Shown here piece by piece: positions 48,312-58,406 of a DNA stretch of 64,000 nucleotides. Where the stretch lies: positions 2,356,001-2,420,000 of the forward strand of contig JANSYK010000001.1 in assembly GCA_024742485.1 (NCBI GenBank). The letters run 5' to 3'. This stretch comes from Alphaproteobacteria bacterium. GTDB taxonomy: Bacteria > Pseudomonadota > Alphaproteobacteria > Rhizobiales > Rhizobiaceae. Below the pieces are notes generated by a model. That model ran no database searches and had not been told where the DNA came from. It saw only the letters and a list, made by a program, of their open reading frames with translations. Each line of letters begins with the position of its first letter. Position 1 is the stretch's first letter. The translations under genes and the position numbers were made by a program.

Positions 48312-49190
48312 ATGACCATGAACACCGATATCACATCCAGCCTGTCCGCAATTGGCTACCTGGCCGATCCGCAATTGGCCGTAGCTCTGCAACTGGCACT
48401 CGACCTGCAACGCCCCTTGCTGCTCGAGGGAGAGGCCGGCGTCGGCAAGACCGAAACGGCCAAGGCGCTGGCGCAGGTGTTGGGCACCAATCTCATCCGG
48501 TTGCAGTGTTATGAGGGGCTCGATTCAACCGCAGCCATCTATGAGTGGAACTACCAGAAGCAGCTTCTGGCAATCCGCGCCCGCGAACACGATGCGGTCT
48601 CGGCCGAGAGCATTGAAAAGCACATTTTCTCCGAGGACTTTCTGCTCAAGCGCCCCCTTCTGGAGGCCATCAGCCAGGAACAAAGCCCGGTTCTCCTGAT
48701 CGATGAGATCGACCGGGCGGACGAGGAGTTTGAAGCCTATCTTCTGGAAATTCTCTCCGAATTCCAGATCTCCATTCCCGAGCTCGGAACAGTTCACGCC
48801 ACCGCAAAGCCCCAAGTGATTCTCACTTCGAACGGCACGCGAGAGCTGTCCGATGCGCTGCGCCGGCGCTGCCTCTACACCTATGTCGAATTCCCGGACC
48901 ACAAGCGCGAGCTGGATATAGTGCTGGCCAGACTGCCTGGCATCGAGCGCGAATTGGCCAACCAACTGACCGGATTTGTGCAGCAATTGCGAAAGGAGGA
49001 CCTGGAGAAAAAGCCTGGCATTGCGGAAACCCTCGATTGGGCAGCGGCCATCACGGGGCTGGGGATCACCGCCTTGTCTGACGATCTGGACAAGGTTACC
49101 GCCAGCCTGATTTGCCTGTTGAAGACCGAACCCGACATCAAATCGGTGACCCGAGAGGTTGTCTCGCGTTTGGCCGGAAAGGCGGCCTGA
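48312..49190 (+). CDS. coxD: MoxR-family AAA+ ATPase (CoxD); start uncertain (48309 TTG, 48312 or 48318 ATG)
   Basis: RPLLLEGEAGVGKTETAKALAQVLG Walker A, LLIDEIDRADEEFEAYLLE; cox gene order. Confidence 0.9.
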   Translation: MTMNTDITSSLSAIGYLADPQLAVALQLALDLQRPLLLEGEAGVGKTETAKALAQVLGTNLIRLQCYEGLDSTAAIYEWNYQKQLLAIRAREHDAVSAESIEKHIFSEDFLLKRPLLEAISQEQSPVLLIDEIDRADEEFEAYLLEILSEFQISIPELGTVHATAKPQVILTSNGTRELSDALRRRCLYTYVEFPDHKRELDIVLARLPGIERELANQLTGFVQQLRKEDLEKKPGIAETLDWAAAITGLGITALSDDLDKVTASLICLLKTEPDIKSVTREVVSRLAGKAA

Positions 49191-49191
49191 C

Positions 49192-50385
49192 ATGGCCACA
49201 GCAACCCATCAGAACAAAACCACGCCGCTGACCGGCCGCATTGTCGGCTTTATCGACCATCTTCGCATCAATGGTTACAAGGTCGGAACACAGGAAAGTC
49301 GGATCGTCGTCGAACATCTGGGCCGTCGCCCGCCGGCAGCCCTGTCGCACATTCGCCAGGAGCTCAAGATCCTGCTCGCCTGCGGCAAGGAGGAGTGGCA
49401 GAACTTCGACGACCTGTTCGAGGCTTACTGGCAGACCTCCGGACGCCGGAGGGATATGGCGCAGAAAACCGCCTCACCGGACATTCGCAAGCCTCCGAAA
49501 CAGACGCCGATCTGGCAGAACCATTTCGATGACGGCACATCCGGATCCGGCAAGGACACCCCCCAGATCGAGACCGAAGCGGGAAAGGATGTTTCCGGCG
49601 AGGCCACCGGCCGGCTGGTCGCCGCCAACACATCGGTGCTGCAGAAAACCGATTTGAAGAACATCGTCGATCCCGACGAAATTCGTGCCGCCGAAGCCTT
49701 GGCCCTTCGGCTGGCGAGCGCCATGCGCTATCGCCTGTCGCGTCGCCACCAGCCCTCGAGGCACGGTTCCCGAATCGATCTGCGTCGAACAATCCGTGCC
49801 GCCCTGCCCTGTGGTGGCGAGCCGATCGATCTCTATCGTCGATGTGTGCCGCATCGCCCTGTACATATCCTCTTGTTCCTGGATGTGTCGGGTTCGATGA
49901 AGCATTACAGCCGCTTCTTTCTGCAATTCGCAAAAGGGATGGTGTGCAGCTGGATCCATACCGATGCCTATATCTTTCATACCCGGCTCATCCGGGTCAC
50001 CGACGCGGTTCGCGACAAGAACTCAGCCCGCGCCATGACCCGTCTGGCCCTGATGGCCGAGGGTTTTGGCGGCGGCACCCGTCTCGGTGACAGCCTTGCC
50101 ACCTTCAACCGTCACTACGCAAAGAGAGCGGTCAACTCGCGAACGGTCGCTATCATCGTCAGCGACGGCTACGACACCGGTACGCCCGAGAATCTGGCCT
50201 CCGAACTTGCCAGGATGAAGAAACGTGTGCGCAAACTGGTCTGGCTGAACCCCCTGCTTGGATGGCAGAACTATCAGCCCGTCACGGCTGCCATGCAGGC
50301 CGCCCAGCCGCATATCGACCACTTCGCCGCGGCCAACACGCTGGAAAGCGTCGCGCAGCTGGAACCGCATCTGGCAGCGATGTGA
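49192..50385 (+). CDS. coxE: VWA domain protein (CoxE-like)
   Basis: HILLFLDVSGSMKHYSRFFLQF MIDAS motif DVSGS; downstream of coxD. Confidence 0.9.
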   Translation: MATATHQNKTTPLTGRIVGFIDHLRINGYKVGTQESRIVVEHLGRRPPAALSHIRQELKILLACGKEEWQNFDDLFEAYWQTSGRRRDMAQKTASPDIRKPPKQTPIWQNHFDDGTSGSGKDTPQIETEAGKDVSGEATGRLVAANTSVLQKTDLKNIVDPDEIRAAEALALRLASAMRYRLSRRHQPSRHGSRIDLRRTIRAALPCGGEPIDLYRRCVPHRPVHILLFLDVSGSMKHYSRFFLQFAKGMVCSWIHTDAYIFHTRLIRVTDAVRDKNSARAMTRLALMAEGFGGGTRLGDSLATFNRHYAKRAVNSRTVAIIVSDGYDTGTPENLASELARMKKRVRKLVWLNPLLGWQNYQPVTAAMQAAQPHIDHFAAANTLESVAQLEPHLAAM

Positions 50386-50390
50386 CACTG

Positions 50391-51230
50391 ATGAAACTGT
50401 CCGACAACACGCTTGATCTCATCGAAAGCCTGCGGCGAAGCGGCCAGAGCTTTTGTGTTGCCACGATCGTGCGAACCAAACATGCGACATCGGCCAAGCC
50501 CGGCGCAAAGGCGGTTGTCACCGAAGATGGTGAGCTGCACGGATTTCTGGGTGGCTCCTGTGTGACGGGAGCGGTCCGCAAGGCCGGTCTCGAAGCGTTG
50601 AAAAATGCCGAAGCGACCATGATCCGGGTCCGCCCAAAAGAAGAGGTCATCGCACCGGTCGACGCCGATGGCACGACCTTGCACAAATCCTCTTGTCCCA
50701 GCGGTGGCACCGTCGAGATTTTTCTCGAACCCATGAAAGCCACCCGCCGCCTGATTGTGTTGGGTGCCTCGCCCATCGCGTTGACACTCATCGACCTGGC
50801 GAAGGCCATCGGGTATCGCACAATCCTCGGCGCGCCGGGGCTTGATGCTGGCCCGCCGGACAATGCCGACATGATGTTTGATTCGATGACCGACGCGGTT
50901 GCCGATGCCGGCCCGGGCGATGCGCTCGTTCTGTCGACCCAGGGCCGCCGCGATCGGGAAGCGCTGCGCGCCGCATTGACAAGCCAGGCCGGCTATATCG
51001 GCATGGTGGCCAGCCGCACCAAGTTTCAGGTGCTGGCACGCGACATGGCGGACGATCCGGACATCGCCGCACGGTTGGGCGATGTGCATGCGCCGGCCGG
51101 GTTGGACATCAATGCCGTCGAGCCGGAAGAGATTGCCCTGTCGATCATGGGTCAGGTCGTTCAGTTGCGCCGAGGCCGGCAATTGGGTGAAAATGCCTCC
51201 GAAATAACAGCCGAAGAGGCGCACCCATGA
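50391..51230 (+). CDS. coxF: XdhC/CoxF family protein
   Basis: FCVATIVRTKHATSAKPGAKAVV, GFLGGSCV, C-terminal IGMVASRTKF and APAGLDINA XdhC motifs. Confidence 0.9.
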   Translation: MKLSDNTLDLIESLRRSGQSFCVATIVRTKHATSAKPGAKAVVTEDGELHGFLGGSCVTGAVRKAGLEALKNAEATMIRVRPKEEVIAPVDADGTTLHKSSCPSGGTVEIFLEPMKATRRLIVLGASPIALTLIDLAKAIGYRTILGAPGLDAGPPDNADMMFDSMTDAVADAGPGDALVLSTQGRRDREALRAALTSQAGYIGMVASRTKFQVLARDMADDPDIAARLGDVHAPAGLDINAVEPEEIALSIMGQVVQLRRGRQLGENASEITAEEAHP

Positions 51231-51871
51231 CAGAGGCGCGTGGTAAAATCGATATTCTATTGCTGGCTGCAGGTCTTTCGACCCGGATGGGCAGTGCCAA
51301 CAAGCTGTTGCTCGATTTCGGCGGCCAGCCATTGGTACGCCACACGGCTTCGGTCCTTTCGCAATGCGGTTTCGAAAGCCTGACCGTCGTCACCGGGTTT
51401 GATGCCAGGGCCATCGGCAACGCGTTGCGCGGACTTCCGTTATCATTGAGCGTCAATCCGGATTTCGAAAGCGGCCAGATGGGCTCCGTCGCCCACGGTT
51501 TACGCACCATCCGGGCATCCCATCCCGGCGCGCCGCGCAATGTCATGATCTGCCTGGCAGATATGCCCTATCTCCAGAAAGCCGATTATCAAGCTCTTGC
51601 CGACGCCTTCTTCAGCCGCGGTGGAAACCGCATTGCCGTCCCGGAATATGCCGGACAGCGGGGCAACCCCATCATCCTGCCGGCTCACCTGATCGATGAA
51701 GCAACCGGCGGCGGCCTCAACACCGGCTGCCGTCGCCTGATCGACAACCGGCCGGAGGATGTTGACCGCATTCGAATTGACAATTCCGCTTTTGTCCGTG
51801 ACATCGACACGCCCCCGGACTACGACAACGCTCTGCGGGACGCCTTTCCGGGCGCGCCCTGCTGCATGTGA
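51227..51871 (+). CDS. Molybdenum cofactor cytidylyltransferase-like NTP transferase (MobA/MocA-like)
   Basis: LLLAAGLSTRMGSANKLLLDFGGQPLVRH, CLADMPYL, GQRGNPIILP. Confidence 0.88.
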   Translation: MTEARGKIDILLLAAGLSTRMGSANKLLLDFGGQPLVRHTASVLSQCGFESLTVVTGFDARAIGNALRGLPLSLSVNPDFESGQMGSVAHGLRTIRASHPGAPRNVMICLADMPYLQKADYQALADAFFSRGGNRIAVPEYAGQRGNPIILPAHLIDEATGGGLNTGCRRLIDNRPEDVDRIRIDNSAFVRDIDTPPDYDNALRDAFPGAPCCM

Positions 51872-51913
51872 AGCCATTATCATCCAGGCATCCGACCACG
51901 AGGAATATCCAAT

Positions 51914-52366
51914 ATGGAAATGAATGACACACAACGCATCAATGCTCCCAGGGAAACCGTCTACGCCGCACTCAATGACCCGGAAGTTCTGAAAGCGTGT
52001 ATTCCCGGTTGCGAAAGCCTGGAAAAAATCTCCGACACGGAAATGAACGCGACAGTGGTTTTGCGCGTCGGTCCGGTCAAGGCCAAGTTCAACGGCACGG
52101 TGGAACTGAGTGATTTGCAGCCACCGGAAAGCTATACCATTTCCGGTGAAGGCAAGGGCGGTGTCGCCGGATTTGCCAAGGGTGGCGCCAAGGTCAAACT
52201 GATCGACGAAGGCGAGGACACGGTGCTGGAATATGAGGTCAAGGCTGACATTGGCGGCAAACTCGCCCAGCTCGGCAGCCGTCTGATCGACTCGACATCG
52301 AAAAAACTCGCCGGTCAGTTTTTCAAGAATTTCAGCGATCACCTGGAGGAAGGCGCCGGCGCCTGA
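51914..52366 (+). CDS. coxG: CoxG family (SRPBCC) protein
   Basis: INAPRETVYAALNDPEVLKACIPGCESLEKISDTEMNATVVLRVGPVKAKFNGTVEL. Confidence 0.93.
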   Translation: MEMNDTQRINAPRETVYAALNDPEVLKACIPGCESLEKISDTEMNATVVLRVGPVKAKFNGTVELSDLQPPESYTISGEGKGGVAGFAKGGAKVKLIDEGEDTVLEYEVKADIGGKLAQLGSRLIDSTSKKLAGQFFKNFSDHLEEGAGA

Positions 52367-52447
52367 ATTGTCTGCACCGGGGTTACATCGAAGCCGTCGA
52401 AATCTGAACGGCTCGCGATCGCGTCCTTCTCAGGTGGAGCGTCAGCG

Positions 52448-53116
52448 TTAAATCTGCAAGCGCGATGCGATGGGCTCGTTGATATCAACGGGATGCGTGG
52501 CGATGGCGCCAAGCGCGGCGAATACACCGTCAGCCGCAGTCTGCATCGACATGCTCGGGGCACCCAGATTGTCTTCAAGCGCTGCGACTTCCGGCAGATG
52601 CGGCAGATGAATCCAGCCGGCCCGGATCGGCAGGTCGTTTACCGAAATGTGATGGAGAATGCCGTACATCAGATGATTGCAGCAGAAGGTTCCGGCGGCA
52701 TCCGAAATATCGGACGGGATCCCCGCATCACGCATTGCCCGCACCATGGCGCGGATGGGCAGGGTGGAAAGATAGGCCACTGGACCATCCGGCACCGTCA
52801 GATCACCCTGCAGCAAGACATCGTCATTGTCCCGCAGGCCATAGCGCGCACCGTCATTGAAATTTTGCGCAATCCGCTCGACCGTCACCATTGAGCGACC
52901 GCCATATTCGCCCATCATGACGACGGCGTCCGGTTGGACTTCCGAGATCGCGGCCCGAACAACATCGATGCATTTGAAAAACGTGTTCGGCACGATCCGG
53001 GATACAATTTCAGCGCCGTTGATCCTGCGGCCATCCAGATGTGAAGCGACCTGCTCCGCCGGATTGACGGGTGTGTTGCCGAAGGCTTCAAAGCCGGTCA
53101 GGAGGATTGTGCTCAT
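52448..53116 (-). CDS. pcp: Pyroglutamyl-peptidase I
   Basis: ILLTGFEAFGNTPVNPAEQVA, SDAAGTFCCNHLMYGILHH (catalytic Cys), WIHLPHLPE. Confidence 0.92.
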   Translation of the reverse strand: MSTILLTGFEAFGNTPVNPAEQVASHLDGRRINGAEIVSRIVPNTFFKCIDVVRAAISEVQPDAVVMMGEYGGRSMVTVERIAQNFNDGARYGLRDNDDVLLQGDLTVPDGPVAYLSTLPIRAMVRAMRDAGIPSDISDAAGTFCCNHLMYGILHHISVNDLPIRAGWIHLPHLPEVAALEDNLGAPSMSMQTAADGVFAALGAIATHPVDINEPIASRLQI

Positions 53117-53152
53117 CTGATCTGCAAGGCCAGGATTTGTGGTTCCATGATT

Positions 53153-53869
53153 TCAACTTCGTTCATGAGACACAGTTGCATAAATTCGCCGCATATCGGG
53201 CTTTTCGACCGTGAAATAATGCACCCAGATATAGGCATGGCTGAACGCCGCACCGATCAGGGCAGCCTGCGATTGGAGGGCCAATGCCGGTATCCATAGC
53301 GCGCCGATGCCGAAAACATACATCCCGTTGCTGGTAAATCGGAAGATTCCTTCCCGCACCATTGGCCAGGTGCGCGCCTCCGGGTCAAAATGGTCGATGC
53401 CGAAAGCCCGCCGGAAGCTGAAATAGGTTTTGACCGAATAGAACAGATAGGCCGCCGGAACGGCAATGATGGCGGCAATCAGAAGACCGAGCCAGGGTGC
53501 CAGATCGAGCGTTCCGCGATTGGCGACAGCCAGCACGGTGACAATGACAAACCGCGCGGCAAACAGCACCGCAAACAGCACCGCGTAAAACCGAAACGCC
53601 CTTTCGGTATCGCCAAACCATCGTGTCAGCAGTTTTCCATGCAATTCGAGGCGCCAGGCAATCCAGACGAAGATCTGGTGGACGATTGCATCGGCCAGCA
53701 ACAGAACGAACCACACCAATGTTGACATGCCAAGGAACGCGCCATCCATGGCGTTGCCTCTTCCGGCAGCCCAGATGGCAACAGCAAGCAGCGCCGCCAG
53801 GCAGGCTGCATGGGTCAACTGGCCTTCAAACACCAGCGGCCAGTTCGTTTTTCGATCCTGTGCCTCCAC
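53153..53869 (-). CDS. Hypothetical multi-TM membrane protein
   Basis: 239-aa ORF with about six hydrophobic segments; no family recognised. Confidence 0.7.
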   Translation of the reverse strand: MEAQDRKTNWPLVFEGQLTHAACLAALLAVAIWAAGRGNAMDGAFLGMSTLVWFVLLLADAIVHQIFVWIAWRLELHGKLLTRWFGDTERAFRFYAVLFAVLFAARFVIVTVLAVANRGTLDLAPWLGLLIAAIIAVPAAYLFYSVKTYFSFRRAFGIDHFDPEARTWPMVREGIFRFTSNGMYVFGIGALWIPALALQSQAALIGAAFSHAYIWVHYFTVEKPDMRRIYATVSHERS

Positions 53870-53989
53870 AATTCCAACTCCCGATCATTATTGTAGCACA
53901 ATCCACGATCATGGGTTATCGCGCCAAGGTCGGTGACGACGGTCATCTCGAGCATGAGGATCGATCGTACGATCCGTTGTCGGATTCGT

Positions 53990-55246
53990 TCAGGCGGCGG
54001 GCTTGAGATCCGTCAGGCGATGGATATCGGGGCTTCTCCACGTAAACGACATGACCGTCATCCCGATGACGGCCGCCGCAATCACGATAAAGAACGGCAG
54101 GTGAATATTGATGGTCATCAGCTCGCCACCGAGCAGCGACATGACACCGCCGACAAGGGTAAAGACCGCAACCGTTATGCCCATCACCCAGCCCTGTTCT
54201 TCATCGCTGACGCTGCCCGAAAAGATCGACAGGAGGGTTGGATAGGTGATGCCGAAAATGAAATAGAAGCAGAAAATCGGAATGAAGCAAAGCCAGCCAT
54301 AAGGCGAGACGATCACCGCAGCAGCGCTGATGGCCCAGACGATCAGATTGACGGTGATGATCCTCTGTTTGCTGAAACGGGCAAGGGCTGGTGTGACCAG
54401 GAACGTGCTCGACCCGGCCAGTGCGAATCCGATCACCAGCATGACCATGCTGTTGCCGAAGGTCTGGTAGCCGAAGCGGCTTGTCATGTAGTTCTCGATG
54501 AAAATGTAGAAGGTGACATTGGCGATGTGGAAGAACAGAAACACGGACAGAATCCGCATCACAAGCGGGTATTTCGTTACCCGCCAAAGAATTTCGAATA
54601 TTTCCAGCGGCTTGAACTCGAACGGCGCCCGCTCCTGGCGGGAATCCTGGAAGTAAAAAACCACCAGAAGCATTGCAACAATCACCAGAACGAAGGCAGC
54701 ATAGAACGGAAGTTTGAGGCTGGCCCAACTGCCGATAATCACCGGGTCGGAGAGAAAACCGCCGATCAGCGGACCGCCGACAAGGCCGAAACTGACCCCC
54801 GTGATGATGTAACCCATATTGCGTCCGCGGTCGGCGTCATCGACGCTGGCGTCGATCATCGCGGCCTGCGCGATCGGCTGATTGCCGGCCGTGAAGCCGG
54901 TGATGGCACGGCCAAGGATCAAGAGAAAAAGACTGTCGTAATAGAGCGAAACGATAGTGATCGCATAGCCGCCAAGTGCGCCGAACAGGCAGATCATGAT
55001 GGCCGGCTTTCGCCCGATGACATCCGACAGTTTGGCGATATAGGGCGCGCCGATGAACCACGACAGGAAGAAGATGCCGATCACCAGGCCGTAATTGAGA
55101 TGGCGGATCGAATCGGCCGCATCCGACGGCAGGAACCCAGATGTCGGCTCCATGATCAGCGTATTGATGATCGGGAAGACCAGCCCCTGGCCGATAATGT
55201 CAATGAAAACGACAAACAACAGCGCGATTTTTGCCATCACGGTCAT
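53990..55246 (-). CDS. MFS transporter
   Basis: FFLSWFIGAPYIAKLSDVIGRKPAIMICLFG MFS motif A; 12 TM pattern. Confidence 0.92.
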   Translation of the reverse strand: MTVMAKIALLFVVFIDIIGQGLVFPIINTLIMEPTSGFLPSDAADSIRHLNYGLVIGIFFLSWFIGAPYIAKLSDVIGRKPAIMICLFGALGGYAITIVSLYYDSLFLLILGRAITGFTAGNQPIAQAAMIDASVDDADRGRNMGYIITGVSFGLVGGPLIGGFLSDPVIIGSWASLKLPFYAAFVLVIVAMLLVVFYFQDSRQERAPFEFKPLEIFEILWRVTKYPLVMRILSVFLFFHIANVTFYIFIENYMTSRFGYQTFGNSMVMLVIGFALAGSSTFLVTPALARFSKQRIITVNLIVWAISAAAVIVSPYGWLCFIPIFCFYFIFGITYPTLLSIFSGSVSDEEQGWVMGITVAVFTLVGGVMSLLGGELMTINIHLPFFIVIAAAVIGMTVMSFTWRSPDIHRLTDLKPAA

Positions 55247-55410
55247 GGAAGAGCCCCCCTGCGTCATTTGCCATGGTTGCCGAACGGTCAACGAGGTCGG
55301 AAGTTAAGCATCTGCGATGCCGAATAACCAGCCTTCGTCAAACAATTCTCCACCCCGGGGCGGAGATCGTTCGTTCACACTAGCGCAAGGGGGCGCTGGG
55401 AAAACAACAC

Positions 55411-57321
55411 CTAATCGACCGCTGGCACGGAGCCGAGCCACCGGGCAACATTCGGCAGTCCAGGCACCGTGCGCATCTCCCGTTCGTAAAGCGTATCGGC
55501 AGCGCCCAGACGGAATTTCAGCCCGGCCATGACGGTATTGTCCTGGATGGTTTCGGACAAACCCGAAGTGCTTTGCTCCGACACCCGGATGCCCTCATAG
55601 GACAGGAACACAGACAGATTGGCGTCGCCGATCTTGCGTTCGAGCTGATGTTCCAATGTCACATCCCAGGAGAACACATCTGTCGGATTGACGGGAGGGT
55701 CATCCGCATCCTGCGTGCCGCTGGCATAGCCGAACCCGGCTTGCAGCATCGTTCGACCTTCATGGAAGAAGGTCTGGCCGATCACACGGCCAAACAGGGC
55801 ATCGCTGAGTGTTTCGGAATTGTCAGCACTGCTGTCCAGATAGCCGGCCTGGACCGCAATCGACCCAAATGGCGACAGAAAGCGCCCACCGAGGCCCGCA
55901 AGCCAATGATCGGCATCCTGATCGACGGGATCGTCATCGTGGAAAAACGTCTGTCCCGCGCCGGCAAACCCGCCAAATTGAAGCTGGTTGAATTGGTACG
56001 CCACTTGACCACCGGCGGTGTACCCGCCGGCATAGGTGTCATTGGCCGGCACGCCGCCGACTGTGTCATTATCGAACGCCGTTTCGCCATCGGCTTCCAG
56101 TTGCACCAGCCAGTCCGAACCCAATGGCAGGGCCACCTTGCTGCCAAGACCGGCCAACGGAAAGTCGTCGATTTCGGTGTTGGGCAGGCCGGAGGAGTTC
56201 AGGTCATTGCCACCGCGCCATAGATATCCTGCCCGCGCACCCAACTCGAAAATCCCGTCAAAGCCGCCGGATGCGCCACCGTTGCCAAAAGCGCTGGTCG
56301 ATGTCGCTGGCCCGCCGGCGCCACCAATGGGAGTCGTCATTCGGAGGAATGGCGTCACCTGATACCGGTTGGCATTGCTGTTTGTGGTTACAGCGGTGGA
56401 TTGATTGAAAACACCCAACCAGGCCTCTGCCCGCACGCCAACACTGAATTTCGCCCGCGAGGATTCCGGACTGAAGGTAAGGGCAGCACTGGCTTCGAAT
56501 GTGGGTACGACGTGAAATTTGCTTGCGGTCGCCGCTGAAGCACCAAAGAAGTTAAATGCGCGTACGCTTGTATTCTTGACGCCAAACAATACGGAAGCCG
56601 CCCCGGAAACATCCAGGGAGACATTGGTGGAAACCGGCAGCATTGTATCAAACCCAATTCGCGGACCGGCACCGACAAATTTGGATGTGCGATTTTCGTT
56701 AACGTAGTAGGATGGCGCAAAAAAGGAATAGAAATGCGTGTTGGTAGCAGCATTGAAATAGGCGAACCTGGCTCCAGCCTTTACCGACGTCTTTGCTCCA
56801 GATCCAGACCCCAATCCAACATCCCGACGGGCTTCGAAATCCACGATATAATGTTCTTCGCGATGTGTGGCCCGCGCGGAATCGTAATTGGTGTAATAAT
56901 AGGGATCTATAATATTGAAGAGCGTAGAGAAAAACGAAGCATATTCGCTGCTCGATTCCTTATTTGAAATCCCCATTCTTGCGAATACACCAATTCCCCA
57001 GTCGGGATTGAAGTTTTGAGACAACTTATTCGCCGGCGTTATGAACCCAACTCCACCACCCCAAACAGTGTCGGGTCGAATGGACTTGGTTGTTACCCCG
57101 GTAAAGAAATTAAATACGTCGACCCAAGGCTGGCTGTCACCGTAGACGCCGCCCCCATAGCCTTCAACAATCAACTGGGTCTGACCGTTCTCCGCACGCG
57201 CGACAGACGGCAAATGCGCCAGCATGGTTCCAATCGCAATAGCAGAAGCTGTCTTAAAAAATCTGGTGTTCAGACGTCGCAATACGCCCGTGCGGGCACC
57301 ATTCACCTTCATCGTTTCCAC
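55411..57321 (-). CDS. Putative outer-membrane beta-barrel protein, 636 aa, possibly two barrel halves
   Basis: Signal peptide ending VARAENG; alternating beta-strand pattern with aromatic/glycine periodicity; two similar-looking halves. Confidence 0.65.
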   Translation of the reverse strand: METMKVNGARTGVLRRLNTRFFKTASAIAIGTMLAHLPSVARAENGQTQLIVEGYGGGVYGDSQPWVDVFNFFTGVTTKSIRPDTVWGGGVGFITPANKLSQNFNPDWGIGVFARMGISNKESSSEYASFFSTLFNIIDPYYYTNYDSARATHREEHYIVDFEARRDVGLGSGSGAKTSVKAGARFAYFNAATNTHFYSFFAPSYYVNENRTSKFVGAGPRIGFDTMLPVSTNVSLDVSGAASVLFGVKNTSVRAFNFFGASAATASKFHVVPTFEASAALTFSPESSRAKFSVGVRAEAWLGVFNQSTAVTTNSNANRYQVTPFLRMTTPIGGAGGPATSTSAFGNGGASGGFDGIFELGARAGYLWRGGNDLNSSGLPNTEIDDFPLAGLGSKVALPLGSDWLVQLEADGETAFDNDTVGGVPANDTYAGGYTAGGQVAYQFNQLQFGGFAGAGQTFFHDDDPVDQDADHWLAGLGGRFLSPFGSIAVQAGYLDSSADNSETLSDALFGRVIGQTFFHEGRTMLQAGFGYASGTQDADDPPVNPTDVFSWDVTLEHQLERKIGDANLSVFLSYEGIRVSEQSTSGLSETIQDNTVMAGLKFRLGAADTLYEREMRTVPGLPNVARWLGSVPAVD

Positions 57322-57478
57322 ACATTGCCTGACGGCAACCCTATCCCATGCCCCGCAACATCACTATCAATATCCGAGATTTGCGGCAAACCCGTAAAAT
57401 ATCACAGGCCGATAAACTTTCGGACTGTGACATCAAAGCGACAGGCATAGCCAAACACAGCAGGGAGTGACGAAACGC

Positions 57479-58336
57479 ATGGCGCAAGACAATCCGCGCG
57501 GGATCATCTGGCTGGCGTCCTATCCCAAATCCGGCAACACCTGGACCCGCAATTTCCTGCACAATCTGACCAATGTCCTGTCCGGTGATGCCGAGGACAC
57601 CCAGGACATCAACCGCATGAACGCCATGTCGACCTGGGAGATCGCCGGCCCGCCCTACGAGAAACTGCTGGGCAAGAGCCTGGATCAGTGCAGCCGGGAG
57701 GAAATTGCCTCCGTGCGGCACGAGGTGCAACGCCAGATCGCCGACACCGCCAATGGCCTTGCCTTCGTCAAGACCCACCATGCCCTGGTCATGGACCGGG
57801 ATCGGCCGACCATCAATTTCGATGTGACTTCCGGCGCCATCTATATTGTCCGCAACCCGCTGGACGTCGCCATATCGTTCAGCCACCACATGGGTGCAAC
57901 AATCGACAGGGCGATTGGCCAGATGGCGACGCTCGGGCTCGAAACACCGGTCGCGGAAAAATCCGTCTATGAAGTCTACTCCTCGTGGAGCCAACACGTG
58001 GAGAGCTGGACCCGCAAACCACATCGCACCATCTATGTCATGCGCTATGAGGACATGCTGGACGATCCGGAGACCACCTTCGGGGTTCTGGCAAATCATC
58101 TCCTGCTGAACCCCAGCCCGACAGAATTGCGGCAGGCCATCGACCTCTCCTCATTCGAGCGGTTGCAGAAACAGGAGCAGGAACAGGGCTTCCGGGAAAA
58201 ACCGAAAGCAGCTGAAAAGTTCTTCCGGTCGGGCACGGCAAACCAGTGGAAAAATGAACTAAGTCAAGAACAGATCGACCGGATCATCAACGATCACCAC
58301 ACGCAGATGGAGCGCTTCGGCTACATGCCATCGTGA
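57479..58336 (+). CDS. Sulfotransferase domain protein
   Basis: IWLASYPKSGNTWTRNFLHNL PAPS 5'-PSB motif; YVMRYEDML. Confidence 0.9.
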   Translation: MAQDNPRGIIWLASYPKSGNTWTRNFLHNLTNVLSGDAEDTQDINRMNAMSTWEIAGPPYEKLLGKSLDQCSREEIASVRHEVQRQIADTANGLAFVKTHHALVMDRDRPTINFDVTSGAIYIVRNPLDVAISFSHHMGATIDRAIGQMATLGLETPVAEKSVYEVYSSWSQHVESWTRKPHRTIYVMRYEDMLDDPETTFGVLANHLLLNPSPTELRQAIDLSSFERLQKQEQEQGFREKPKAAEKFFRSGTANQWKNELSQEQIDRIINDHHTQMERFGYMPS

Positions 58337-58406
58337 CGGCACATGATAGGTCGAACAGCAGTCAAGACTGCCGTTCATAGTAAGCCCCCATCTGCCACAT
58401 CCAGCC

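Noticed and set aside
53933-55327. 464-aa ORF antisense to the MFS transporter
   Set aside because: Low-complexity charged sequence typical of antisense frames; the minus-strand MFS gene is convincing.
55348-55365. CTCCACCCCGGGGCGGAG palindromic stretch between MFS and OMP genes
   Set aside because: GC-rich imperfect palindrome of a kind expected by chance at this base composition; no T tract.
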